Below, in pieces: positions 8,371 through 17,109 of a stretch of DNA of 52,357 nucleotides (position 1 is its first letter; every line of letters starts with the position of its first letter). Under the pieces are notes generated by a model. It saw only the letters and a program-made list of their open reading frames with translations, was not told the DNA's origin and did no database searches. The DNA lies in the NCBI RefSeq assembly GCF_011839805.1, contig NZ_VWPY01000032.1:1-52357 (forward strand). Reading direction: 5' to 3'. This DNA is from Kineococcus rubinsiae. Lineage in GTDB: Bacteria > Actinomycetota > Actinomycetes > Actinomycetales > Kineococcaceae. The translations under genes and the position numbers were made by a program.

Positions 8371-9752
8371 CACCTTCCCGACACGCTCACCCCCACACCG
8401 GAGCTACCAGGCCCGGGCGGACCACCGCAGGCCCTGGTCGCCGGCTGGATCCCTCGACCCTGCTCTTCCTCATCTTCGCCGGAGCGGCCTCGGTCGCCTG
8501 GTGGCCGATCCTGCTCACCTTCGCCGGGCCGCAGCCGTTCCCGTCCCAGCCGCCGGCGTGGGCGCCGCTGACCGCTCACGTGTCCGGCATGCTCGCCGGG
8601 TACGGCGTCCTGGTCATGATCGCGTTGATGTCGCGTGCTCCCGCCCTGGAACGCGGCGTCGGCGCTGACGTCCTGGCCCGCTGGCACGGCGTCGGTGGAC
8701 GCATCGTCGTCACCCTCGTCCTGGTCCACGCCTGGGCGGCGGTGCTCACCTGGAGCCAGTCGCGCGGCGAGGGTCCACTGCTGTCCTCCTGGCAGGTGCT
8801 GCACCTGCCGGACCTGATGACCGCGACCCTCGGCACGCTCCTGCTGCTCACCGTCGCCGCGGTCTCTGCCCGCTCCGCGCGACGACGCCTGTCCTACGAG
8901 ACCTGGCACGGACTGCACCTGCTGACCTACGTGGCCATCGGGCTGTCCTTCGCCCACCAGCTCGCCGGTCCCGACTTCACCGGTCACCTGTGGCTGCAGA
9001 TCGTGTGGAGCCTGCTGTACGCCGAGGTCTTCGGCCTCCTGCTGGCCCACCGCGTCATCGCACCCCTGCGCCAAGGCGTCCGGCACCGCCTGCGCGTCGA
9101 TGCCGTCCTCCCGCTCGCACCGGGCGTGGTCAGCATCGTCGTGGCCGGCGAGCACCTCGAGGAGCTGCACGCCGAACCGGGGCAGTTCTTCCGCTGGCGC
9201 TTCCTCACCTCCCCCACCTGGCGCAGCGCCCACCCCTTCTCCCTGTCCGCTGCGCCCACCGGTCATCACCTGCGCATCACCGTCAAGGCTCTCGGCGGCG
9301 GCAGCACCCTCCTGCAGCACATCCCCGTGGGAACACGTGTCCTGGCCGAGGGGCCCTACGGCGCGATGACCGCTGCCGCCCGCACCCGCCGCCACGTCCT
9401 GCTCATCGCCGGCGGAGTGGGCATCACGCCCCTGCGGACCCTGCTCGAGACGCTGCCGGTCCTGCCCGGCCAGGACCTCACCCTGCTCTACCGAGCCCGC
9501 AGCACGGCCGAACTCCTCTTCCGCGACGAACTGGACGCGATCGCTCACCACCGCAGCGTCCGAGTCCGCTACCTCCTCGGCGCCGACCGCAGCAGCCTGA
9601 CCGCCCCTGGACTGCAGCGCCTGGTCCCCGACATCGCCGAACGCGACGTCTACCTCTGCGGACCACCGAACCTCGCCGACACCGTCCGGCGGACCTTGGC
9701 GGAGCTGAACGTTCCCGACCGTCAGGTGCACGAGGAGCGCTTCGCCTTCTGA
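8367..9752 (+). CDS. Ferric-reductase-like transmembrane flavocytochrome
   Basis: A 461-residue protein with an N-terminal ferric-reductase-like haem-binding membrane domain and a C-terminal FNR-like reductase module. The helices contain His residues in RWHGVGGR, VLVHAWAAV, TWHGLHLL and FAHQLAG that suit bis-haem ligation. The flavin loop is HPFSLSAAP, the NAD(P)-binding motif is GGVGITPLRTLL, and the end VYLCGPPNLADTV is the usual C-terminal Cys-Gly motif. No C-terminal 2Fe-2S domain is present, unlike some relatives. It should move electrons from NAD(P)H across the membrane, perhaps to metal ions or another acceptor. Its start overlaps the upstream small gene. Confidence 0.85.
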   Translation: MTPSRHAHPHTGATRPGRTTAGPGRRLDPSTLLFLIFAGAASVAWWPILLTFAGPQPFPSQPPAWAPLTAHVSGMLAGYGVLVMIALMSRAPALERGVGADVLARWHGVGGRIVVTLVLVHAWAAVLTWSQSRGEGPLLSSWQVLHLPDLMTATLGTLLLLTVAAVSARSARRRLSYETWHGLHLLTYVAIGLSFAHQLAGPDFTGHLWLQIVWSLLYAEVFGLLLAHRVIAPLRQGVRHRLRVDAVLPLAPGVVSIVVAGEHLEELHAEPGQFFRWRFLTSPTWRSAHPFSLSAAPTGHHLRITVKALGGGSTLLQHIPVGTRVLAEGPYGAMTAAARTRRHVLLIAGGVGITPLRTLLETLPVLPGQDLTLLYRARSTAELLFRDELDAIAHHRSVRVRYLLGADRSSLTAPGLQRLVPDIAERDVYLCGPPNLADTVRRTLAELNVPDRQVHEERFAF

Positions 9753-9867
9753 GGAGGTCGCCGACCGGGCGGGAGGGAACCAGGCGGGACACAATCGTCG
9801 TCGCCCGTCCGTCCGGCACTGCGTCAGGCGGCCCCGTCCAGTCCCCGAGCTCGAAGGCGGCCCCGAC

Positions 9868-10722
9868 ATGGAGAGCCCCTCCCTGATCGCCACGTGCTGG
9901 ACCACGTCCGGCACCGCTCGACCCCTCGATGCCTCCGAGGTCGCTTCCTGCTCCCCGCAGGAGCGCGTCGAGGCGGTCGCCGCCGGCGGCTGGGCCGGGC
10001 TCGGCTTCGCCCACGAGGACCTGGCCGCCATGCGGGAGGGACCAGGGTTCCCCCGCGTCGCCCGGGCTGCGCGCGATGCTGGGCTGGCGCACGTCGAAGT
10101 GGAGCTGATCACCGACTGGTGGCTGGGTGAGGAGTCCTGGCGCGAGCGGTGGGACCTGCTGCTGGAGGCGGCCGATGCCTTCGACTCCCCGTTCATCAAG
10201 GCGGGCACTGCGTTCAGCGAGCCCTGGACGGACCTGTCGGGTCTCGTCGGACCGCTGCGCCGGCTGGCCGTGGAGGCGGGTCAGCGTGGGGTGCGCGTGG
10301 CCTTGGAGCCCCTCCCGTTCTCCATGGTCGGTTCGGTCCCCGCCGCAGCCGACCTCGTCCGCGCTGTCGACCACCCGGCCGCAGCGCTGGCCGTGGACTA
10401 CTGGCACGTCTTCCGCGCCGGAACGTCGCTGGACGAGCTGACGGCCTCCCTGACCCTGGACCTGGTCGCCGCGGTCGAGCTCAACGACGCCGACGCCGAG
10501 CCGGTCGGGACCCTGTTCGAGGACACCCGGGACCGCCGTCGCTACTGCGGTGAAGGCGCCCAGGACGTACCGGGTTTCATCCGCGTCCTGGAGCAGCTGG
10601 GCTACCGGGGCCCGTGGGGCGTCGAGATCCTCTCCGACGAGCACCGCGCCGCGCCGCTGGACGAGGGACTCGCCCGAGCGCGGTCCACCACGCTGCGCTG
10701 CTTCGAGGCGGCGCGGGCCTGA
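9868..10722 (+). CDS. Sugar phosphate isomerase/epimerase, xylose-isomerase-like TIM barrel
   Basis: A 284-residue AP-endonuclease-2 type TIM barrel, the fold of many sugar, inositol and hydroxypyruvate isomerases. Likely metal ligands are Glu in ALEPLPF, Asp/His in VDYWHV, and Glu in the C-terminal GVEILSDEH. ATG 9868 follows GAAGGCGG. It converges on the PhyH-type dioxygenase and lies near a LacI regulator, which suggests a small catabolic locus, but the substrate is unknown. The 115 bases before it hold no recognisable element. Confidence 0.8.
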   Translation: MESPSLIATCWTTSGTARPLDASEVASCSPQERVEAVAAGGWAGLGFAHEDLAAMREGPGFPRVARAARDAGLAHVEVELITDWWLGEESWRERWDLLLEAADAFDSPFIKAGTAFSEPWTDLSGLVGPLRRLAVEAGQRGVRVALEPLPFSMVGSVPAAADLVRAVDHPAAALAVDYWHVFRAGTSLDELTASLTLDLVAAVELNDADAEPVGTLFEDTRDRRRYCGEGAQDVPGFIRVLEQLGYRGPWGVEILSDEHRAAPLDEGLARARSTTLRCFEAARA

Positions 10723-10756
10723 GCCCTCGCCGCCTCGTCGCTCACCAGCTCGTGCC

Positions 10757-11956
10757 TCAGCCCCCGATGTCGTCGGTGCGGTGCCGGGTGGCGTAGGCGT
10801 CCAGGGCCGCGCTGACGGCGGCGGTGTCCCAGCCCTGGCTGAGCGCCCGGTGCAGGAGCTCGCTCTGCGACAGGGGGGTGAGCCCGTCCACGTTCGGGTC
10901 CAGGTCGAGGTTCGTCGGGAAGGGGTAGCCCTCGCTCGCGGCGGTGACGGCGTGGGCGAGCAGCGCCGGGTCCAGGCCGGCGGCCTGGCGGGCGGCGAGG
11001 GCGGGGTAGACGGCCTTGGCGGTCTTGACCCGGTCGACGGTCTCCATCGCCCGCCCGAACGCCGAGGACACCTGCAGGAGGTTCGCGACGCGCTGGACGT
11101 CGGCGGACACGTTGGACCCGGCGCCGTGGAAGAGGGCGGGGTTGAAGAACGCGGCGTCGCCCTTGCGCAGCGGCAGCTGCACGTGGTGCTCGGCGAAGTA
11201 GGCGCGGAACTCCGGCCGGCGCCAGGCCAGGTAGCCCTGCGGATACTGGTGGGAGTAGGGCAGGTACAGCGTCGGGCCGCTCTCCACAGGCATGTCGCTG
11301 TGTGCCACGGCGCCCTGCAGGGTGAGGACCGGGGACAGCAGGTGGACGTGGCGGGGGTAGCGCGCCGCCACGGCGTTGGACAGGAACCCGAGGTGGTAGT
11401 CGCGGTGCGGGTCCTGGGCCTTGCCCCCGGGGCGGACGACGTTGACCTGGGAGGTGACCTGGTAGCCCGGCCCGAGCCAGGCCGTGGAGATCAGCGCGAG
11501 GACGTCGTTGGCGTAGTAGTCGACGAAGGCGTCCGGGTCGGCGACGGCGAGCTTCTCCAGCGCGTTCCAGACCCGGTCGTTGGCGCCGGCCTTCGCGAAG
11601 TGGTCGCCCTTGGCCGTTCCATCGGCCTTCTCGCGGGCGATCATCGCGTCGAAGGCGGCGGTCACGCGGTCCACGACACCCAGATCGGGGAAGGCCCCGC
11701 GCAGGACGACCACGCCGGGGCCGTCGGTGAGCGCCCGGACGAGTTCACCCTCGACGGCCTCGCGGCCCGCCTCGTCGACGACGGCCTCGCGCAGCCGGGC
11801 CGCGTCGTAGATCAGCACGTCCTGCGCGACCTCGACGGCGTGCGGGTAGTCGGCCAGGTCCGTGGTGCGGTCCAGCAGCCTCGCGAACTCCGCGACGTCG
11901 CAGTCGCTCTCGCGGAAGCGGTGGGGCGTCGTCGTGGTCGTCGTCGTCGAGCTCAC
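10757..11956 (-). CDS. Phytanoyl-CoA dioxygenase family Fe(II)/2-oxoglutarate oxygenase
   Basis: A 399-residue member of the PhyH family of non-haem iron, 2-oxoglutarate-dependent hydroxylases. The iron-binding pair HxD is seen in DPHRDYHLGF, the distal His in FHGAGSN, and an Arg for 2-oxoglutarate a little further on (DVQRVANLL). The start is GTG 11956, preceded by GAGGAGATCACC; the Thr run right after it is a low-complexity leader. It is transcribed away from the LacI regulator at 12064, whose operator candidate lies in the shared 107-base spacer. A role in catabolism of a hydroxylated carbon source is inferred. Confidence 0.88.
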   Translation of the reverse strand: MSSTTTTTTTPHRFRESDCDVAEFARLLDRTTDLADYPHAVEVAQDVLIYDAARLREAVVDEAGREAVEGELVRALTDGPGVVVLRGAFPDLGVVDRVTAAFDAMIAREKADGTAKGDHFAKAGANDRVWNALEKLAVADPDAFVDYYANDVLALISTAWLGPGYQVTSQVNVVRPGGKAQDPHRDYHLGFLSNAVAARYPRHVHLLSPVLTLQGAVAHSDMPVESGPTLYLPYSHQYPQGYLAWRRPEFRAYFAEHHVQLPLRKGDAAFFNPALFHGAGSNVSADVQRVANLLQVSSAFGRAMETVDRVKTAKAVYPALAARQAAGLDPALLAHAVTAASEGYPFPTNLDLDPNVDGLTPLSQSELLHRALSQGWDTAAVSAALDAYATRHRTDDIGG

Positions 11957-12025
11957 GGTGATCTCCTCGTCAGTGGTCGTGGTCGGTGCGTGCTGTCGAC
12001 GGTAGGCACCCGTGAGTCCGTCGTG

Positions 12026-12052
12026 GCATCGTGAACGCATCACGTTCGCATC
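12026..12052 (+). promoter_or_regulatory. Operator candidate of the LacI-family regulator
   Basis: GAACG (12033-12037) and CGTTC (12043-12047) form an inverted repeat. It is embedded in three GCATC copies starting at 12026, 12037 and 12048, exactly 11 bp apart. The element abuts the ribosome binding site of the LacI gene and lies in the spacer shared with the dioxygenase, as expected for autoregulation and control of the divergent target. Confidence 0.5.
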
Positions 12053-12063
12053 AGGGGGACTGC

Positions 12064-13098
12064 GTGGCTCACGAGTACCGGGTGCGGGAGATCGCGCAGC
12101 AGTCGGGCCTGAGCACCGCCACGGTCGACCGCGTGCTGCACGGGCGTCCCGGGGTGCGTGCCGGCACCGTCGCCGCCGTGCACCGTGCGATCGCCGACCT
12201 GGAACGTCAGGCGTCGCAGCTCGGGGTGAGCGGCCGCACCTTCCTCGTCGACGTCGTCGTCCTCGCGCCACCGCGGTTCACCCGGGCGCTGCGATCGGCC
12301 TTCGAGGCCGAGCTCCCCTCCCTGCGACCCGCGGTCGTCCGGGCCCGGTTCCACTTCCGCGAGGAGGGGCACCCCGAGGACCTGGTCGAGGTGCTGGACA
12401 GCATCGCCCGCAAGGGATCGAGCGGCGTGGTGCTGAAGGCGCCGGACGTCCCCGCCCTCGTGGAGGCGGTGTTCCGGCTGGAAGAGCGCGGCACCCCCAC
12501 GATCACCTTCGTCACCGACGTCCCGACGAGTCGCCGCGTCGCCTACGTCGGCATGGACGACCGCGCCGCCGGCGCGACCGCCGCCTACCTGCTGAACGCG
12601 GTCGCCCCGAACTCCGGTGGCGTGCTGGTCTCGCTGAGCCGCAGCAGCTTCCGGGGTGAGGGCGACCGGGAGGTCGGTTTCCGGCAGGCCCTGCGCGAGA
12701 TGGCTCCGGACGTCCCCGTCCACGTCGTCGAGGGCGCCGACGGCCTCGACGCCTCCACCCTCTCGACCGTGACGTCCGCGTTGTCCCGCGGTCCGGTGAT
12801 CGACGCGGTGTACTCCGTCGGCGGCGGGAACCGCGCCGTGCTCGACGCCTTCGACGACGCCGGCCGGACGGTTCGGGCGTTCATCGCGCACGACCTCGAC
12901 GCCGAGAACGTGGCGCTGCTGCGGGAACGCCGGCTGACGGCCGTGCTGCACCACGACCTGCGGGCGGACGTGCGACGCCTGTGCCGTGCGGTGATGCAGG
13001 CGCAGGGTGCGCTGCCCGGGCGCCCCCGGTCGCACCCCTCCCAGATCCACGTGATCACGCCTTTCAACGAGCCGGCCGGCCTGGTGGAGGACGACTGA
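12064..13098 (+). CDS. LacI-family transcriptional regulator
   Basis: A 344-residue repressor. The N-terminal helix-turn-helix and hinge are clear: VREIAQQSGLSTATVDRVLH followed by GRPGVRAGTVAAV. The rest is a periplasmic-binding-protein-like sensor domain with strands such as VGMDDRAAG and IDAVYSVGGGNRA; its end (HVITPFNEPAGL) is typical of regulators of sugar or polyol use. Start GTG 12064 lies 7-8 bases after AGGGGGA; an upstream GTG at 12031 would overlap the operator. It probably controls the divergent dioxygenase and perhaps the isomerase at 9868. Confidence 0.88.
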   Translation: MAHEYRVREIAQQSGLSTATVDRVLHGRPGVRAGTVAAVHRAIADLERQASQLGVSGRTFLVDVVVLAPPRFTRALRSAFEAELPSLRPAVVRARFHFREEGHPEDLVEVLDSIARKGSSGVVLKAPDVPALVEAVFRLEERGTPTITFVTDVPTSRRVAYVGMDDRAAGATAAYLLNAVAPNSGGVLVSLSRSSFRGEGDREVGFRQALREMAPDVPVHVVEGADGLDASTLSTVTSALSRGPVIDAVYSVGGGNRAVLDAFDDAGRTVRAFIAHDLDAENVALLRERRLTAVLHHDLRADVRRLCRAVMQAQGALPGRPRSHPSQIHVITPFNEPAGLVEDD

Positions 13099-13193
13099 CC
13101 GCCGGCCCGGCAGCCCGTCGGGGGGACCACCGCCCGCCTCGTCGGACGTGGGCAGCGGACCGGTGTTCCGCCCTCACAGGAAGAGCACAAGCG

Positions 13194-13258
13194 CTTCAGG
13201 TGGGAGGAACAGTCGCTCCGGTCGTACTAGGGGTTGTTCATCTGCCCTTGACCTGAAG
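13194..13258 (+). promoter_or_regulatory. Long-range inverted repeat covering the DUF4956 ribosome binding site
   Basis: CTTCAGGT (13194-13201) is exactly complementary to ACCTGAAG (13251-13258). The second arm overlaps the AAGGA ribosome binding site of the gene starting at 13267. If both arms are transcribed, pairing would hide the site. A TACTAG -10-like element inside the loop (about 13225-13230) would instead give a transcript lacking the first arm. Confidence 0.35.
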
Positions 13259-13266
13259 GACACCCC

Positions 13267-13890
13267 GTGACCCCCTTCGTCCTCTACGCAGCCGACCTCG
13301 TCGGCATCGTCGTCCTCGTCTTCGGCCTGTTCCTGCCCCGCCACCGTCGTCCCGAACTCGTCGTCGCCTTCCTGACGACGAACATCGGCGTGCTGGCGGT
13401 GTCCTCGGCCCTGGCCAGCAGCACGATCGGCGCCGGACTCGGCCTGGGCCTGTTCGGGATCCTGTCGATCATCCGGCTGCGCTCGGAGGAACTGGCCCAG
13501 CACGAGGTGGCCTACTACTTCGCCGCCCTCGCCCTGGGGCTCCTGGGCGGGCTGAACACCGCCGCGAACGGCATCGACCTGGCCCTGATGGCCGCGGTCC
13601 TGGCGGCCGTGGCGATCGGCGACCACCCGCGGGTCTCCCCGCGAACCCGCTCCCAGCAGCTCCTGCTGGACCGCGCGCACACGAGCGAGGACGCCCTGCG
13701 CCTCCACCTGAGCGTCCTGCTGGACGCAGCCGTGCTCTCCACGAAGGTGGTGCGCACCGACCTGGTCAACGACACCACCCTCGTCGACGTCCGCTACCGG
13801 ACGAGTCCACGGACACCACCAGCCTCGGTCGCCGGCCCCACCACGACCGCCGCGACCCCCGAGGCGGCTCGGACCGGGGTGCTGCGGTGA
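13267..13890 (+). CDS. DUF4956 membrane protein
   Basis: A 207-residue membrane protein with about four hydrophobic helices in the first 125 residues, and a soluble C-terminal domain ending in a Pro/Thr/Ala-rich tail. The central GLFGILSIIRLRSEEL motif and the partner genes identify the DUF4956 family. Start GTG 13267 follows GAAGGA. Its last four bases (GTGA) are the start of the VTC-domain gene. DUF4956 proteins are commonly found beside VTC polyphosphate polymerases and probably form the membrane part of that system; the exact role is unknown. Confidence 0.8.
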   Translation: MTPFVLYAADLVGIVVLVFGLFLPRHRRPELVVAFLTTNIGVLAVSSALASSTIGAGLGLGLFGILSIIRLRSEELAQHEVAYYFAALALGLLGGLNTAANGIDLALMAAVLAAVAIGDHPRVSPRTRSQQLLLDRAHTSEDALRLHLSVLLDAAVLSTKVVRTDLVNDTTLVDVRYRTSPRTPPASVAGPTTTAATPEAARTGVLR

Positions 13891-14711
13891 CCGCGACGAC
13901 GGCGCACCGCACCACCAGCGGGACGGTGGGGACCGCCGGCCGCGGTGTGGGGCAGCTCCCGGCGGTGGGCCTGGCCGAGCTGGTCGAAGAGGCCGAACTG
14001 CTGACCCGCGTCGACCGCAAGTACGTCATCGACGCCGGCACGCTCGAGTCGCTGCTGGCTGACGTCCCCAGCGGTACCCGGGTCCTGGAGATCGGGGGCC
14101 GACGCGACTTCGCCTACGTCTCGACCTACCTCGACACCCCTGACCTGCTCAGCTTCCACAGCTCGGGCCGCTCCCGGCGTCGCCGGTGGAAGGTCCGCGA
14201 GCGCACCTACCAGGACACCGGCGGCAACTGGCTGGAGGTCAAGACCACCGGCCCCCGCAGCCAGACCGTCAAGCAGCGTCTGGCCCACCCCGGCGCGGTG
14301 CGCGACGGGCTGTCGAGCGATGGTGTGGCCTTCGTGAGCGGCATCATCGGCGACAGTCCAGCCCGGTCCCTGCACCCCGTGCTCGTCACGTCCTACCGGC
14401 GCACCACGCTGCTGCTGCCGACGTCAGGAACCCGCGTGACCGTCGACGTCGACCTGGGCTGGACCTCCCTGCAGACCGGGCGCGACCTCGAGCGCGGCCG
14501 GCTCGCCGTCGTGGAGACCAAGACCGGATCCACCCCCTCCCCCGTCGACCGCCTGCTGTGGGCCCACGGTCACCGACCGGTCCGCATCTCCAAGTACGGC
14601 GCCGGGATGGCCGCCCTGCACCCCGAACTGCCCCGGCTGAAGTGGCACCGGGCCCTGGACCGTCACCTGTCGTGCCCGAGCACACCCCTCCGACGAGGAG
14701 TCACCCCATGA
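13887..14711 (+). CDS. VTC-domain polyphosphate polymerase
   Basis: A 274-residue tunnel-fold protein of the VTC family, which in yeast makes polyphosphate from ATP. The tunnel is marked by basic and acidic strand motifs: LLTRVDRKYVID, VSTYLDTPDLLSFH, RRRRWKVRERTY, WLEVKTTG, TSYRRTTL, VTVDVDLGW, and the closing AVVETKTGS and ISKYGAGMA. The Arg/Lys and Glu residues needed for phosphate and metal binding are all present. It overlaps DUF4956 upstream and the lipoprotein downstream (ATGA at 14708-14711), so the three are one operon. Polymerase activity is inferred from fold and motifs. Confidence 0.85.
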   Translation: MTATTAHRTTSGTVGTAGRGVGQLPAVGLAELVEEAELLTRVDRKYVIDAGTLESLLADVPSGTRVLEIGGRRDFAYVSTYLDTPDLLSFHSSGRSRRRRWKVRERTYQDTGGNWLEVKTTGPRSQTVKQRLAHPGAVRDGLSSDGVAFVSGIIGDSPARSLHPVLVTSYRRTTLLLPTSGTRVTVDVDLGWTSLQTGRDLERGRLAVVETKTGSTPSPVDRLLWAHGHRPVRISKYGAGMAALHPELPRLKWHRALDRHLSCPSTPLRRGVTP

Positions 14712-16237
14712 CCCGCCGCACGCTCCGCCACCGCCTCGCCACCTCCGGCGCCGCCGCCCTGCTGGTCGTCGGTCTCGCGGCCTGCTCGGGGACGGCCGAC
14801 GACGAGACGGCCGGCGCAGCGGCTACCGGCGCCGCAGCCGTGGACGCCACGACCGTCTCCTCGACCGTCCCCACCCTGGCCGACACGCACGCCGACGCGG
14901 ACGACGGGGCCTACGACGCCGCCGGCGCCACCGCCGTCACGCTGGCCGACGGCGCCAGCACCGTCGAGGGGTCGGGCGCGGTCGTGGACGGCGACGTCGT
15001 CACGATCTCCGACCCCGGGACGTACACGGTCTCCGGCACCCTGACCGACGGCCAGGTCGTCGTCGACAGCGCCGGCGACGGCGAGGTCGTGCTCGTCCTG
15101 GACGGCGTCGACATCACCTCCGCCAGCACGTCACCGCTGGTCGTGGCGGCCGCCGACGAGGCCGTCGTGGTCCTGGCCGACGGTTCCACGAACTCCCTGG
15201 CCGACTCCGCCGCCTCCTCCGCGGACGACGAGGCGGACGACGCCCCGAACGCCACCCTGTTCTCGATGGCCGACCTGACCATCGCCGGGACCGGTGCCCT
15301 CGACGTCACCGGCGCTAGCGCCGACGGCATCACCGGCAAGGACGGCGTCGTCATCCTCTCGGGCACCATCACCGTGAACGCCGTCGACGACGGCATCCGC
15401 GGCAAGGACTACCTCGTCGTCGAGGACGGCGACGTCACCGTCCAGGCCGGCGGCGACGGCCTGAAGTCCGACAGCGACACGGCCGGCGAGCTGGGCTGGA
15501 TCCTCGTCGACGGCGGGACGGTCACCACCTCCGGGGAGTCCGACGGCGCCGACGCGGTCGGCGCGGTCTACGTCACCGGCGGCACCGTGACGGTCCCCCC
15601 GTCAGGGGAGGGCCTCGAGGCCGCGGTCATCACCGTCACCGGGGGCACCGTCGACGTCACCGCCTCCGACGACGGCCTCAACGCGACGAACGGCAGCGTC
15701 GCCGGTGGGGGCGAGGACGCCGAAGACGGTGTGCTGGTGACGATCAGCGGCGGCACGGTCCTCGTCGACGCGGGCAGCGACGGCATCGACTCCAACGGCT
15801 CGGCCACGGTCAGCGGCGGCACCACCGTCGTCGCGTCGTCGGCGGGCGGGGGTGGCAACGGCGCCTTCGACGTCAACGGCACCCTGACCGCCCCGGCCAC
15901 CGTCACCACGCAGGCGGGCAGCGTCACCGCCGGCCAGCTGGTCGCCGTGGTCGACGCCGACGGTGCCGTCGTGGCGAGCTTCGTCCAGCCTGGTGACGGC
16001 TCGGTCGTCGTCGCCTCCACCGGCTTCGTCGCCGGGCAGAGCTACTCGGTGTACTCCGGGACCAGTGCGGCGACGACCGCGACCACGCTCGACGGCCTCA
16101 CCCAGGTGGCCACCCTGACCGCCGCCGAGCCGGGGTTGACGGCCGCTGGTGGCGGTGGGGGCCGCGGCGCCGCCGGCGGTGGGCCCGGCGGTGGACGTCA
16201 GGCACCGGCCGGGACAGCCGCCGTCGCGACCACCTGA
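14708..16237 (+). CDS. Carbohydrate-binding beta-helix lipoprotein (Cthe_2159-like)
   Basis: A 509-residue exported lipoprotein. The signal peptide ends in the lipobox LAAC with the lipidated Cys near residue 23. The mature part repeats short strands such as GSGAVVDGDVVTISDPG, GITGKDGVVILSG, DDGIRGKDYLVVEDG and GGTVDVTASDDGLNA, the ladder of a right-handed beta-helix with DDG turns, as in Cthe_2159-type carbohydrate-binding domains. The C-terminus is Gly-rich and low complexity. It completes the VTC operon; in related operons a spore-coat CotH or this protein is the third member. Ligand unknown. Confidence 0.8.
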   Translation: MTRRTLRHRLATSGAAALLVVGLAACSGTADDETAGAAATGAAAVDATTVSSTVPTLADTHADADDGAYDAAGATAVTLADGASTVEGSGAVVDGDVVTISDPGTYTVSGTLTDGQVVVDSAGDGEVVLVLDGVDITSASTSPLVVAAADEAVVVLADGSTNSLADSAASSADDEADDAPNATLFSMADLTIAGTGALDVTGASADGITGKDGVVILSGTITVNAVDDGIRGKDYLVVEDGDVTVQAGGDGLKSDSDTAGELGWILVDGGTVTTSGESDGADAVGAVYVTGGTVTVPPSGEGLEAAVITVTGGTVDVTASDDGLNATNGSVAGGGEDAEDGVLVTISGGTVLVDAGSDGIDSNGSATVSGGTTVVASSAGGGGNGAFDVNGTLTAPATVTTQAGSVTAGQLVAVVDADGAVVASFVQPGDGSVVVASTGFVAGQSYSVYSGTSAATTATTLDGLTQVATLTAAEPGLTAAGGGGGRGAAGGGPGGGRQAPAGTAAVATT

Positions 16238-16730
16238 GGACACCCGCCGCAGCCACGGGCGCATCGGTACCCCGAACCGCACCCGCGCCCCGTGCTCTCC
16301 GCCCCCGTCAGCGGAGGATGACTCCGCCGGCACGGATCGCCTCCACCAGCCTCGATGGCGCGACGACGGTTCACGGCGCGGGGCTGTCACCGTCGCCGGG
16401 ACCGCCGCGTTCGCGACCCCGGTGGTCGCGTGTGGACGCTCAGCGGATCAGCGACGACAGCGGACCCCGGCCTGTGCGCCTCCGTGGGGGGCCGGTCGAG
16501 CAGCCACCGTCACCACGTCGACGACTGGGCTGCTGGGACGAGCAGGTGCGTCGACTGGTCCGCGAGGTCGCCGACGTGGTGACGGTTGCGGCCGCGGCCT
16601 CGGCGTGATCCCGGACGTGGTGTTCCCCGGGGTCCCGGGTACACCACCGGGACTGCTGGGACGGCAGGCCTGGAGCCGCACCTCCCGTTGTCCGACCGGC
16701 GCCGACACGACCCTGGTCAGGACGCAACAA
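16238..16730. other. Gene-free stretch after the polyphosphate operon
   Basis: No frame here has a ribosome binding site with consistent third-position G/C, and the open frames on both strands read as Arg/Pro/Ser-rich shadows. A 7-bp hairpin (GTCCCGG 16632-16638, CCGGGAC 16647-16653) is the only structure seen. It may be decayed DNA at the outer edge of the island. Confidence 0.5.
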
Positions 16731-16809
16731 CGGCCCTGACCTGCACGAGTGTTAGTCAGGGCCGTGACTGTCGCTGTCTCAACGAGTGTCCGGAGGGGGA
16801 CTCGAACCC
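16731..16809 (-). repeat. Decayed copy of tRNA-Leu 3' end and terminator (att-like)
   Basis: Bases 16770-16802 are identical to 26213-26245, which covers the last 16 bases of tRNA-Leu(GAG) and its downstream flank. The match continues with one mismatch to 16809. The adjacent terminator is also copied: CGGCCCTGAC (16731-16740) pairs with GTCAGGGCCG (16755-16764). The T-stem partner strand is broken and nothing upstream resembles the rest of a tRNA, so this is not a working gene. It has the position expected of the far attachment site of an element inserted at the tRNA. Confidence 0.7.
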
Positions 16810-17068
16810 TGCCGTCGCCGAGCCGCCACGGACGTGCGCCTCACCGAGCCTTGTGTGACGTCGGCGAACCTGCGAACGGTGCCGGTCTCAATGCACGACC
16901 AGCGCCAGCCACGTGGGCGGTGTGGACCGATGACCGACGACCAGCGGTCACTACTCCGGGCCGCGCCAAGGCGCGCTCATGCAGCTGAACGCGCGAAGGC
17001 GCGCTCAGGCCGCTGGCCGCACGCCAGGTAGCCGGCGCGCACTTCTTGTCATCGCCGTTCGTTTGGTG
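16810..17068. other. Spacer with short direct repeat
   Basis: No gene is supported. AAGGCGCGCTCA occurs twice (16968-16979 and 16996-17007), 28 bases apart. The stretch leads into the DtxR-like box of the ZIP transporter. Confidence 0.4.
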
Positions 17069-17087
17069 TTAGGTGAGGCTCACCTGT
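17069..17087 (+). promoter_or_regulatory. DtxR/IdeR-like iron (or MntR-like manganese) box
   Basis: TTAGGTGAGGCTCACCTGT contains a perfect palindrome, AGGTGAG-G-CTCACCT (17071-17085), and matches the DtxR/IdeR pattern TTAGGTTAGnCTAACCTAA at most positions. It lies 22 bases before the ZIP transporter start, where a bound repressor would block transcription when metal is plentiful. Confidence 0.7.
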
Positions 17088-17109
17088 CCCTGCGGTCCGC
17101 GAGGTTCCC

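Noticed and set aside
16149-16739. A 196-codon frame after the lipoprotein
   Set aside because: No ribosome binding site, irregular third positions, no recognisable motif; its beginning overlaps the lipoprotein end.
16786-16860. A second working tRNA at the repeat
   Set aside because: Only the 3' acceptor and part of the T-arm match; the T-stem is mispaired and no D-arm or anticodon arm follows.
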